This document shows positions 40,511 to 47,564 of a DNA stretch of 47,564 nt, one piece after another (position 1 is the first letter of the stretch; each line of letters opens with the position of its first letter). Origin of the DNA: JAAYEA01 sp012689325 (lineage in GTDB: Bacteria; Chloroflexota; Anaerolineae; JAAYEA01); NCBI GenBank assembly GCA_036841525.1, contig DAITVZ010000035.1, positions 1 to 47,564 of the forward strand, given 5' to 3'. Made by a program: the position numbers and the translations under genes. The notes below the pieces were generated by a model. The model saw only the letters and a program-made list of their open reading frames with translations, was not told the origin of the DNA and ran no database searches.

Positions 40511-41029
40511 ATGGAATGGCTGCAAATGGCGCGATGGTCACCCTACGCCGTGGGCGCCGGGATCGGCGTCCTGAGTTGGCTGGCCTTTCTCCTCTCGGAC
40601 AAGGCCATCGGCTGCTCTACGGCCTTTGCCCGGACGGCGGGCATGGTGGAGCGGTGGTGGCGCGGCGACAAAGTGCTGCAGAAGGAATACTATAAGCGCT
40701 TTGTGCCGGCCATCGATTGGGAGTGGATGCTGGTGTTGGGCATCGTCATCGGGGCTTTCCTATCGGCGCAGCTCTCCGGCCAGTTCCGCTGGGAGTGGGC
40801 GCCGGCGCTCTGGCGGACGACCTTTGGCGCGGCGGCGTGGCCTCGGGTGCTGGCGGCCTTTGTCGGCGGCGCGCTGATGGGGATCGGGGCGCGGTGGGCC
40901 GGGGGCTGCACCAGCGGCCATGGCATCAGCGGCACGCTGCAACTGGCGGTGAGCAGTTGGCTGGCGGCGGCCTGCTTCTTTATCGGCGGGATCGTCACCG
41001 CGCAATTGATCTACGGCCTGGCGGGCTGA
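40511..41029 (+). CDS. YeeE/YedE-family sulfur-compound transporter, first half
   Basis: A 172-residue membrane protein with about four hydrophobic helices. The family cysteine motifs are present: I-G-C-S-T near residue 34 and G-G-C-T-S-G-H-G-I-S-G near 135. In full-length relatives such as the thiosulfate transporter TsuA, these cysteines pass the sulfur compound through the membrane. Here the protein is split, with the second half encoded 12 bp downstream. Only a weak ribosome site (GGATGG) is seen. Thiosulfate or a related thiolate is the likely substrate. Confidence 0.85.
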   Translation: MEWLQMARWSPYAVGAGIGVLSWLAFLLSDKAIGCSTAFARTAGMVERWWRGDKVLQKEYYKRFVPAIDWEWMLVLGIVIGAFLSAQLSGQFRWEWAPALWRTTFGAAAWPRVLAAFVGGALMGIGARWAGGCTSGHGISGTLQLAVSSWLAAACFFIGGIVTAQLIYGLAG

Positions 41030-41041
41030 GGAGGCGAGCAC

Positions 41042-41596
41042 ATGTTGAACCGCATCCGTTCTCAGAAGGGCCTGCAACTGCTGATCGGCCTGTTGCTGGG
41101 CATCGCCTTTGGCTTTTTGCTGCAGCGCAGCGGCGCCACCTATTACGAGGTGATCATCGGCCAGTTGCTCCTCACCGACCATACCGTGTTGAGGCTAATG
41201 CTCTCAGCGGTGGTGGTGGGCATGGTCGGGGTGCACCTGATGCGCAGCTTGGGCTGGGTGCAGCTTCATCCCAAACCCGGCTCCCTGGGAACCTCCGTGG
41301 TGGGCGGGCTGATCTTTGGCGTCGCCTTTGCGATCCTGGGCTATTGCCCCGGGACCGCGGTGGCGGCGGCGGGGCAGGGGTCGCTGGACGCGTTGCTGGG
41401 CGGGACGCTGGGCATGGTGGTGGGGGCTGGCCTCTTTGCTGCCAGCTACCCCCGGCTCAAGCCGATTCTCAACAAGGGAGATTTCGGCGAGTTGACCCTG
41501 CCCGAGCTGTTCAAGGTGAACGCGTGGGTCGTGGTCGTGCCAGTGGCGGCGGCCATCGTGGGGCTGCTGTGGTGGCTCGACGGGGTGGGGAGCTAA
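41042..41596 (+). CDS. YeeE/YedE-family (DUF6691-like) sulfur-compound transporter, second half
   Basis: A 184-residue membrane protein with about five hydrophobic helices. The conserved cysteine motif is G-Y-C-P-G-T-A. It resembles the short YeeE-like proteins that accompany a first-half protein in split systems. A charged segment near residue 140 (R-L-K-P-I-L-N-K-G-D-F-G-E-L-T-L-P-E) lies between the last helices. GGAGG lies 8 bases before the ATG. It is co-transcribed with the preceding gene. Confidence 0.83.
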   Translation: MLNRIRSQKGLQLLIGLLLGIAFGFLLQRSGATYYEVIIGQLLLTDHTVLRLMLSAVVVGMVGVHLMRSLGWVQLHPKPGSLGTSVVGGLIFGVAFAILGYCPGTAVAAAGQGSLDALLGGTLGMVVGAGLFAASYPRLKPILNKGDFGELTLPELFKVNAWVVVVPVAAAIVGLLWWLDGVGS

Positions 41597-41618
41597 ACGA
41601 TCCCCATACGGCAGACAG

Positions 41619-41658
41619 CAAAAGCGCGCGCCATCGTTGGTGGTGCGCGCTTTTGGTG
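41619..41658. terminator. Bidirectional terminator between the YeeE pair and the MoxR operon
   Basis: A 15 bp stem, 41619-41633 with 41641-41655 (one G-T wobble), has a 7-base loop. The arms contain AAAA and TTTT, so either strand ends in a T run. Confidence 0.85.
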
Positions 41659-41672
41659 TGCGCGGCGTGACG

Positions 41673-42191
41673 CTAGCTCCCCTGGCGGCGAGCCAGGAAG
41701 AGGGCGCGGGACAGCGCCAGCACGGCGACCAGCCCGAGGAGCAGCCCCGTGGCCAGGGTGAGCCGAACCTGTAGATACAGGGCCAGCAGCGCGAGCAAGA
41801 GCCCCGCGCCACTCGCCGCGGCCAGTTGCGCCAGGTGCCCTCGCTCCAGGCTGGCGCGGCCCTCGACGCGGTCGGCCGACTCGAGGCGCTGGCTAAAATG
41901 CGCGAGGTCCCAAGCGGCCAGCGCGAGGACCGTCGCCAGCAGCATGGTCGCCGGCGAGAGGCCGCGCCAGATCCCCCAGGCCGCGCCGGCGGTGGAAAGG
42001 ATAAACAGGAGATCGATCAGCCTGCCTGTCCAGGCGCCCGGAGGGGCGATCCGGCGCTGGCTGCTCAGCAGCCCAATCCCGCCGATGGCCGCGGCCAGCA
42101 ACGCCTCTGCTGGGTAGCGGCCGAGGGCGAAGGCGCCGGCCAGCGCCGCCGTTAGCCCGAGCACGGCGAGGGTCTGGGCGATGCGGATCAT
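41673..42191 (-). CDS. Small membrane protein at the end of the MoxR operon
   Basis: A 172-residue protein with about five hydrophobic helices and a short soluble stretch in the middle (S-Q-R-L-E-S-A-D-R-V-E-G-R-A-S-L-E-R-G-H). No family was recognised. Its ATG overlaps the stop of the DUF58 gene in ATGA, with GGAGGG just upstream, so translation is coupled. A role in the MoxR-linked membrane process is inferred only from position. Confidence 0.75.
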   Translation of the reverse strand: MIRIAQTLAVLGLTAALAGAFALGRYPAEALLAAAIGGIGLLSSQRRIAPPGAWTGRLIDLLFILSTAGAAWGIWRGLSPATMLLATVLALAAWDLAHFSQRLESADRVEGRASLERGHLAQLAAASGAGLLLALLALYLQVRLTLATGLLLGLVAVLALSRALFLARRQGS

Positions 42192-43480
42192 GTCATCCCT
42201 CCTGCGCTGATGGTTCGCAAGAGCTGTGGGACGCGGCCGGTCGCCTGGGCCAGGGCGCGCTCCAAGGGCTGATCCACCGGCCAATCGACCACCACGGCGC
42301 CGGTCCGGCGCAGCGTGCCCAACAGCGCCCGGCGCTCCAGCCGCGCCAGCCGCGCGGCCAGCTCCACCTCACGGCTGGGGGCGAAGGCGCCGGCTTCAAA
42401 GCTCACCGGGTCGGGGCTCACCACCAGGAGCTGATAGCCCTGGGCGCGCAGCCGCGTGAGGAAGGGTAGATCCTCCGGGCAAAGGGCGCTGATGAGGACG
42501 AGCTGGGAGCGAGCGGGGAAGAACCTCGCTGGAAGCCGGTCCAGCGACTCGAAAACGACGCTCTCGCTGGCGCGGGCGCGGGCCAGGGCGCGGAGGATGC
42601 GCTCACGCTGCACCTTGCCATAGCCGGGAAAAGTCCAATCCAGGAACCAGCCATAGATGAGCAGCCCAACGCGGTTCCCATCGTTGAGGAATGCCTCGGC
42701 CAGGGCGGCGGTGGCGCGGACAGAGTGCTCCAGCAGCGATTGCTCGCCGCGGCGGATGTCGTGGCGCTGCCGGCCATCCAGGATCAGGCCCACATCGGCG
42801 GTACGCTCCTGCTCGAACTCGTTGGTGAACAGGGCGCGGGGGTGTCGGGCGCTGGCACGCCAGTTGATCCAGCGCAAAGGGTCGCCGCGCTGGTACTCGC
42901 GGACCCCGTAGAACTCGACCCCAGGGCCGCCCTGGCGTGCGGGGATCGGCCCAGCAAAGCCATGCGTCCGCTGCGGGCGGATCTCCACGTGGCGCAGGGC
43001 CTGGCTTCCGGGGACGATGAGCAGGTGGTTGAGGGCGGGCAGCACCAACCTGCGGGCCGCGATGCCCAACGGATCGCTGACGGTCACTTCCGCGCCGCGC
43101 CAGACATAATCGCCGCGCTCGCCGCTCACGACATAATCCAGAGTCAAGGAGGCCCCTCGCGGCAAAGCGCCCACGACCGAGGTAGCGCCTTCCTCCAGGG
43201 CCGCCAGGGGCGGGAGGAGGTCGCGGAGCGCCACCATCGGGGTGTCCGCCCCCTCGTTCGTGACGGTCAACTGCACCGAGACCCGGGCTCCCTGGGGCGC
43301 CCGCGCGCTGCTGAGGGAGCGGCGCGCCGCCAGGCGTGGGACGTCCGGGCCGCGCAGTTGAGATGCCACCAGGTGAGCGATCAAGGGCAAGGCCAAGACC
43401 ACCCAGCCGCGCTCCAACGCGGCCAGACCCACGATCAGCAGCACATAGGCCAGGATGCTCAGCAGCAGGAATTGTCTCAT
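42188..43480 (-). CDS. DUF58 domain protein
   Basis: A 430-residue protein. Two N-terminal hydrophobic segments (about 5-40) anchor it to the membrane. The rest is cytoplasmic, with an immunoglobulin-like region (about 65-140) and the DUF58 signature R-E-Y-Q-R-G-D-P-L-R-W-I-N-W-R-A-S-A-R. A von Willebrand A-like domain follows (V-G-L-I-L-D-G-R, where the metal site would be D-x-S-x-S). DUF58 proteins usually pair with MoxR ATPases in envelope or complex assembly. Confidence 0.9.
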   Translation of the reverse strand: MRQFLLLSILAYVLLIVGLAALERGWVVLALPLIAHLVASQLRGPDVPRLAARRSLSSARAPQGARVSVQLTVTNEGADTPMVALRDLLPPLAALEEGATSVVGALPRGASLTLDYVVSGERGDYVWRGAEVTVSDPLGIAARRLVLPALNHLLIVPGSQALRHVEIRPQRTHGFAGPIPARQGGPGVEFYGVREYQRGDPLRWINWRASARHPRALFTNEFEQERTADVGLILDGRQRHDIRRGEQSLLEHSVRATAALAEAFLNDGNRVGLLIYGWFLDWTFPGYGKVQRERILRALARARASESVVFESLDRLPARFFPARSQLVLISALCPEDLPFLTRLRAQGYQLLVVSPDPVSFEAGAFAPSREVELAARLARLERRALLGTLRRTGAVVVDWPVDQPLERALAQATGRVPQLLRTISAGGMT

Positions 43481-43496
43481 CTTGCCAATCCAGGCG

Positions 43497-44498
43497 CTAT
43501 CGGGCAGGCCCTTCGGTGTCCTCGATCACGGGGACGGGGATGCTGTTCGTGATGTCGGCGATGACCTTGCCTGTGGCGCGGCGATCCATCCATAGGTCCG
43601 GCTCCAGGATCAGCCGGTGGTTGAGCACGGCTGGCACGAAGAGCTTGATATCATCCGGCAGGACGTAATCGCGACCGCGCAGGGCCGCCCATGCGCGGGA
43701 GAGCTTGAGCAGGGCCAGGGAGGCGCGCGGGCTGGCCCCCACGGCGACGTTGGGCGCGCTCCGCGTGGCCGCCACCAGGGCGACGATATAGCGCTCCAGG
43801 TCGGGGTCAACGTGGATGCCCTCCACCGCCTGGCGCATGCGCGCCAGCTCGGCGCTGTTGGTCACCGCCTGCAGGGCGAACTCGTCGCGGCGGCGTTCGC
43901 GGCGGCGACTGAGGATCTCTCGCTCCTCGTCTTGGGTGGGATAGCCCACCGCCAGCTTGACCAGGAATCGATCGAGCTGGGCCTCCGGCAAGGGAAAGGT
44001 CCCCTCGTACTCGATGGGGTTCTGCGTGGCGATGACGACGAACGGCTCCGGCAGGCGCATGGTCTCGCCCTCCAGGGTCACCTGGTACTCTTGCATCGCC
44101 TCCAGCAGGGCCGATTGCGTTTTGGGGGAGGCGCGGTTGATCTCGTCGGCGAGGATGATATTGGCGAAAACCGGCCCCGGATGTAGCGTGAAGCGCCCCT
44201 CTGCGCGGTCATAGATGTAGCCGCCGGTGATGTCCCCAGGGAGGAGGTCGGGGGTGAACTGGATGCGGCGAAAGTCCAGCCCCAGCGCAGTGGCCAGGCT
44301 CTTGGCGATCAGCGTCTTGGCCAGGCCCGGGTAATCCTCCAGGAGGACGTGTCCGCCGGAGAGCAAGGCGGCCATGATCCGCTCCAACAGGAGTCTCTTG
44401 CCGACCACGGCGCGTTCCACCTCCTGGATCACGCGCTGGGCGAGATGGGCAACCTCGGTTACCTCGGGCGCGCCGAGAGAGGGGGGCGTCAGTGTCAT
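43497..44498 (-). CDS. MoxR-family AAA+ ATPase
   Basis: A 333-residue cytoplasmic ATPase. The Walker A segment is E-D-Y-P-G-L-A-K-T (Lys61), Walker B is I-L-A-D-E-I-N-R-A, and the family motif S-P-K-T-Q-S-A-L-L-E-A-M follows. The late L-P-E-A-Q-L-D-R-F arginine finger region and the C-terminal lid are present. MoxR ATPases act as chaperones for partner proteins with VWA-like domains, here most likely the DUF58 protein. GGAGGTGGAGAG precedes the ATG, which overlaps the upstream gene's stop in ATGA. Confidence 0.95.
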   Translation of the reverse strand: MTLTPPSLGAPEVTEVAHLAQRVIQEVERAVVGKRLLLERIMAALLSGGHVLLEDYPGLAKTLIAKSLATALGLDFRRIQFTPDLLPGDITGGYIYDRAEGRFTLHPGPVFANIILADEINRASPKTQSALLEAMQEYQVTLEGETMRLPEPFVVIATQNPIEYEGTFPLPEAQLDRFLVKLAVGYPTQDEEREILSRRRERRRDEFALQAVTNSAELARMRQAVEGIHVDPDLERYIVALVAATRSAPNVAVGASPRASLALLKLSRAWAALRGRDYVLPDDIKLFVPAVLNHRLILEPDLWMDRRATGKVIADITNSIPVPVIEDTEGPAR

Positions 44499-45109
44499 CT
44501 CTCCACCTCCAGGAGTTGCTCGATATAGGCGATGACCTGGTCGGGCTGAGGCCGCGATTCCGTCACCCTCGGAGCGTCCGGGCGACGGCGGACAAGCGCC
44601 AGCCGCTTCCTCGCCGACTCGCCCAGGGAGCCCAGGTCGGCTTGCAGGTAGCGCCGGAACCCTTCGGGCAGGCCACTGTTCCCCGCGCGGAGATGTTGCC
44701 GGGCCTCTTGCAGGGGGATGCGGTCGCGGTAGGCCAGCGCCTGCGCGGCCAGTTCGGCCAGGCGTTGCGCCAGCCGCCACTGCCCATAGCGGCCCTGCTG
44801 CGCCAGACGCACATAGCGCAGCTCGGCCGTGACGGGCCCCACGGCAGGTAGCGGCTCCTCATCGCCCGCGGGCCGCTTGGGGCGGCGCGGGGCCAGGCTG
44901 CGCGCCGCCAGCGACAGGGCCGCCGCGAGCAGCGTCGTCCACCAGGCCCAGCGAGGGACGCTCTGGAAGAGCAGGTGAACGGTCCAAAGGACCTGAGCCA
45001 GGCGCGTCACCACGGCGCGGGCGATGTCGCGAAAGGCGAGGATCAGCGCCGCGAGCAGGAGGAGCGCCGAGAGGACGAGGGCAAGCCCTAGCCAGCGTCG
45101 CCTGCTCAT
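44495..45109 (-). CDS. Membrane protein of the MoxR operon
   Basis: A 204-residue protein with two hydrophobic helices (about 7-25 and 55-70) and a cytoplasmic tail rich in Leu, Arg and Gln. No family was recognised with certainty; similar two-helix proteins stand between DUF4129 and MoxR genes in other operons. Both ends overlap neighbours by ATGA, so it is made in step with them. Confidence 0.75.
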   Translation of the reverse strand: MSRRRWLGLALVLSALLLLAALILAFRDIARAVVTRLAQVLWTVHLLFQSVPRWAWWTTLLAAALSLAARSLAPRRPKRPAGDEEPLPAVGPVTAELRYVRLAQQGRYGQWRLAQRLAELAAQALAYRDRIPLQEARQHLRAGNSGLPEGFRRYLQADLGSLGESARKRLALVRRRPDAPRVTESRPQPDQVIAYIEQLLEVER

Positions 45110-45981
45110 GGCCGCCTCCCTGCGCTGGCAGCGATGGCGGCGAGGCAGTCCAGCGCTTCGCGCTCCTCATCGGGCCCGGGCGCCCTGGCGCCGTAGCGGG
45201 CGCGCTCAAAGAGCCGGGTGAGGCGCGCGACCTGGGCCTGCGGCAGGCCGCTGCGCGCCAGCCGGCGCTCGAACTCGCGCGGCGTCATGGCGCGCGAGCG
45301 CTCGATCCCTTGCTGCTCTCGCACCACGCGCAACATGCCCTGATAGCAGCGGAGCACGGCGTTGCGCAGGCCGTCGCCAGCGAGCAGCGCGCTCCGCGCG
45401 GCCTCGGCCTCTTGGCCCAGTTGCCCCAACAGGCGAGCCTCGGGGCCGCTTCGGCGCAGGATGAGCCACGCCACCGCGGCCAGCAGGGCGACCACCAGCA
45501 GCGCCAGCAGTGAGGCGATGCCGTAGACCAGCCAGGGAGGCGGGCTGGCCAGGAACTCGGCGGGCGGGGTGAGCGAGGGGAGCTCGCCTGTGTCAGAGGG
45601 CGCCCCCAACTCCTGAGCCGCTCCGGCGAGAAACCTCGTGGCGACTCGGCTGATGGCCCAAAAGAGGCAAAAGAGGGTGAGGGCCGCGCCGAGGTCGCGC
45701 ACGAAGCGCTTGCGGGCCTCGGGCGAGATGATCAGATAGACGAGGACAAAGGGGACCAAGATGAGAAGGGCGAGGCCCACGTAGCGCAGCGAAATGGGCC
45801 GGCCGTCAGCGGCGGGGAGGGGCAGTACTGGAAGCGACGGGAGGCGCCAGTTCAGGCGGAAAGGAAACGGGCCCGCCGGGGCGTTGAGGTCCAACGCGGG
45901 GAGGCCCGCCGCCAATAGGATCATCGCCGCCAAGGCGATACCGGCCAGAGCCAGCATCCCCAGCTTGTCGCTTCTGGTCAT
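45106..45981 (-). CDS. DUF4129 domain membrane protein
   Basis: A 291-residue protein with about four hydrophobic helices and a C-terminal DUF4129 domain (A-V-L-R-C-Y-Q-G-M-L, then M-T-P-R-E-F-E-R-R-L, then L-F-E-R-A-R-Y-G). In many bacteria DUF4129 accompanies a transglutaminase (TgpA-like); no transglutaminase gene is here. The start at 45981 follows AAGGAAAG; a TTG eight codons upstream is less likely. First gene of the operon; no clear promoter was found. Confidence 0.85.
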   Translation of the reverse strand: MTRSDKLGMLALAGIALAAMILLAAGLPALDLNAPAGPFPFRLNWRLPSLPVLPLPAADGRPISLRYVGLALLILVPFVLVYLIISPEARKRFVRDLGAALTLFCLFWAISRVATRFLAGAAQELGAPSDTGELPSLTPPAEFLASPPPWLVYGIASLLALLVVALLAAVAWLILRRSGPEARLLGQLGQEAEAARSALLAGDGLRNAVLRCYQGMLRVVREQQGIERSRAMTPREFERRLARSGLPQAQVARLTRLFERARYGARAPGPDEEREALDCLAAIAASAGRRP

Positions 45982-46047
45982 GTCGCTTTCCTTGCCACCC
46001 TGCAAATGGCGACCGGCGCCAGCGAGCCCCGCGATGTTGGAAGCAAA

Positions 46048-46079
46048 GACCCTACAGGTCGTGCCAGACCTGTAGGGTC
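46048..46079 (-). terminator. Perfect hairpin after the first Gfo/Idh gene
   Basis: A perfect 13 bp stem, 46048-46060 with 46067-46079, has a 6-base loop. It starts 11 bp after the stop codon. On the minus strand the tail is CTTTGC, so it may act as a terminator or 3' stabiliser. The ACCTGTAGGGT type of sequence is also common as a dispersed repeat. Confidence 0.55.
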
Positions 46080-46089
46080 CGGTTCGGTG

Positions 46090-47091
46090 CTACTTGATCG
46101 GGATGATGCTGCCGGTGCGCGAGGACTCGTAGATGGCGGTAAAGATCTGAACCGATTTGCGGCCCTCGTAGCCGTCGCACTGCACCTTGGTCCCCTTGGT
46201 GATGGCCGAAACCATGTCCTCGATGATATTCCTGGGCAGGTTCGGATCCACCGGGATATCGGCCAGCTTGGTGTCGGGATCCACGGCCGAGTGGTAGAGC
46301 GTGATGTCGTTATCCTTCCAGAGCAGCGCGCCCTGGCTGCCGTTGATCTCGATCACGCTGCCCAGGTCGGGGGTGCTGCAGGTGGTGGTGTGCAGCGCCG
46401 CCCAGGCCCCGCTCTGAAACTCGACCATGGCCATGGTCTGGTCCTCGGTCTCGATGGGGTGGTTGAAGGTGCCGCTGCGCCCCATCACGCTTTTGACCGG
46501 GCCGAGGAACCATTGCAGCAGGTCCACAAAGTGGACGCCCTGGTTGGCGATGGAGCCGCCCTCGGTGGCCTTGCGGCTGCGCCACCCCGCTGGCGACCCG
46601 CCGCCATAGTAGCTCATGTCGCGGTACCACTTCATGATCAGGTCGGCGCAGATGAGCTTGCCCAGCTTGCCCTGTTGCAGCGCCATGCGGATCTGGTGGT
46701 TGATGGGGTTATAGCGGCTGTCAAAGTCCACGGCGAGGATCTTGCCCGCCTTTTTGGCGGCGGCGATGGCGGCGTCGGTCTTGGCCACGCTGATGTCCAT
46801 CGGTTTGGTCGTGTGGACGTGCTTGCCAGCCTCCAGGGCCTGGATGACGAAATCGCAGTGCAGGCCGCTGGGGGACATCACGCCGACCACGTCGATATCG
46901 GCGCGATCCAGCATCTCCTCATAGTCCATGGTCCAGTCAGCGCCCAGTTCCTTGCCCACCAGCTCGGCCTTGCCCGGCTCGATGGAGCAGACGCAGCGCA
47001 GCTCGGCGCCTTCCGCTTGCGTGGCCTTGATGGCGCGGTTGCGGCCCATGCCCAGGCCGACGATGCCCCAGCCCAGTTTCTTGTCGCTCAT
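46090..47091 (-). CDS. Gfo/Idh/MocA-family oxidoreductase
   Basis: A 333-residue NAD(P)-dependent dehydrogenase of sugar- or inositol-like substrates. The N-terminal Rossmann loop is G-I-V-G-L-G-M-G. The region that usually reads E-K-P is T-T-K-P, so the Glu is replaced by Thr while the catalytic Lys stays. The C-terminal half has the family H in G-V-H-F-V-D and two adjacent threonine triplets. GGAG lies 8 bases before the ATG. It starts 16 bp after the stop of a close paralogue and is co-transcribed with it. Confidence 0.9.
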   Translation of the reverse strand: MSDKKLGWGIVGLGMGRNRAIKATQAEGAELRCVCSIEPGKAELVGKELGADWTMDYEEMLDRADIDVVGVMSPSGLHCDFVIQALEAGKHVHTTKPMDISVAKTDAAIAAAKKAGKILAVDFDSRYNPINHQIRMALQQGKLGKLICADLIMKWYRDMSYYGGGSPAGWRSRKATEGGSIANQGVHFVDLLQWFLGPVKSVMGRSGTFNHPIETEDQTMAMVEFQSGAWAALHTTTCSTPDLGSVIEINGSQGALLWKDNDITLYHSAVDPDTKLADIPVDPNLPRNIIEDMVSAITKGTKVQCDGYEGRKSVQIFTAIYESSRTGSIIPIK

Positions 47092-47107
47092 GTGGCGTCT
47101 CCTGTCT

Positions 47108-47564
47108 CTAGGACATCATGACCGGCTTGCCGGTCGCGGACGACTTGTAGATGGCTTCGATGATGGCCACGGACTTGCGGCCCTCGTGGCCGTCGCACTG
47201 CAGCGGCTTGCCGTCGCGGACGGCGCCCACCATGTCGGCAAAGATGCTCGCGGGGAGGTTGGGGTCCACCGGGATGCTCTCGATCTTCAGATCCGGGTCC
47301 ACGTTGGAGTGGAAGAGCGAGATCTCGCGGTCGCCCCAGAGGAGCGCGCCCTCGGAACCGTTGAACTCGAGCTTGGTGCCCAGGTTGGGGGTGCTGCAGG
47401 TGGTGGTGTGGAACATGCCCCAGGCGCCGCTCTCGAACTCGATGATGGCCATGGTCTGGTCTTCGGTCTCGATGTCATGGTTGAAGGTGCCGCTGCGGCC
47501 CCAAACCGACTTGACCGGGCCCATGAACCATTGCAGTAGATCGACATAATGCACGCCCTGGTTG
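47108..47564 (-). CDS. Gfo/Idh/MocA-family oxidoreductase paralogue, C-terminal part (cut by window end)
   Basis: The C-terminal 151 residues only; the gene runs off the right edge. It aligns without gaps to the C-terminal half of the next gene: both have N-Q-G-V-H, D-L-L-Q-W-F, G-R-S-G-T-F-N-H, I-E-T-E-D-Q-T-M-A and H-T-T-T-C-S-T-P. About two thirds of positions are identical by eye, so it is a tandem duplication. The Rossmann domain and K-P motif are outside the window. Confidence 0.88.
   Translation of the reverse strand, partial: NQGVHYVDLLQWFMGPVKSVWGRSGTFNHDIETEDQTMAIIEFESGAWGMFHTTTCSTPNLGTKLEFNGSEGALLWGDREISLFHSNVDPDLKIESIPVDPNLPASIFADMVGAVRDGKPLQCDGHEGRKSVAIIEAIYKSSATGKPVMMS

Overview
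The window looks like a chromosomal segment from a GC-rich member of the Chloroflexota (Anaerolineae- or Caldilineae-like). This is an inference from style, not from a marker gene. The signs are a Tat/lipoprotein peptide-binding protein with a repetitive Val-Glu-Lys linker, secreted proteins with long Thr-Pro linkers, PA14, NHL and DNRLRE surface modules, a split YeeE/YedE pair, and a MoxR/DUF58/DUF4129 cluster. No rRNA, tRNA, CRISPR array, insertion sequence or prophage was seen. Most promoters fit one sigma70-type pattern: TTGACA-like -35, 16-17 bp spacer and TATACT, TATAAT or TATGAT as -10.

Layout. 1-4.9 kb: the 5' end of xpt (xanthine salvage), a DUF1801 protein, an RlaP-like nucleotidyltransferase with an altered active-site motif, a GNAT acetyltransferase, and a three-gene operon (zinc dehydrogenase, Cys-rich DUF2769-like protein, formyltransferase). 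5-12 kb, minus strand: a CorC/CNNM-type membrane protein, an MFS transporter, a ferric-reductase-like flavohaem protein, a 2-hydroxyacid dehydrogenase and a secreted protein with twelve NHL repeats. 12.1-15.5 kb: a 1047-residue GNAT fused to large beta-rich domains, behind a leader with a strong promoter, a possible 12-codon peptide and two consecutive intrinsic terminators. 15.6-22.8 kb: a lipoprotein with four PA14 domains, a CYTH protein, a membrane-anchored HAD-like protein that has lost its catalytic aspartates, and a 992-residue secreted PPC/DNRLRE protein. 23-27.5 kb: two overlapping sensor-kinase genes (GAF-GAF-PAS-HK and REC-HK) and a ParB-fold-like protein. 27.6-33 kb: ftsH, an MntA/HepT toxin-antitoxin pair and lon. 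33-35.4 kb: a Cys-type sulfatase, a Fur-family regulator and a zinc-ribbon protein. 35.5-40.3 kb: an oligopeptide-type ABC operon (binding protein plus two permeases, no ATPase in view). 40.4-41.6 kb: a YeeE/YedE pair for sulfur-compound transport. 41.7-46 kb: a five-gene MoxR-DUF58-DUF4129 operon. 46.1 kb to the end: two tandem, closely related Gfo/Idh/MocA oxidoreductases, the second cut by the window edge.

How it fits together. Much of the window serves envelope biogenesis and exchange with the outside: secreted or anchored adhesion-like proteins, peptide and sulfur uptake, a sulfatase and Gfo/Idh enzymes for sugar-like substrates. A protein-quality-control block (FtsH, Lon) surrounds a type VII toxin-antitoxin module. 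The least explained items are the GNAT fusion with its attenuator-like leader, the pseudo-HAD/surface-protein operon, the dehydrogenase-DUF2769-formyltransferase operon, and two intergenic repeat families (an inverted-repeat element at 2488-2624 and heptanucleotide tracts shared by three sites).
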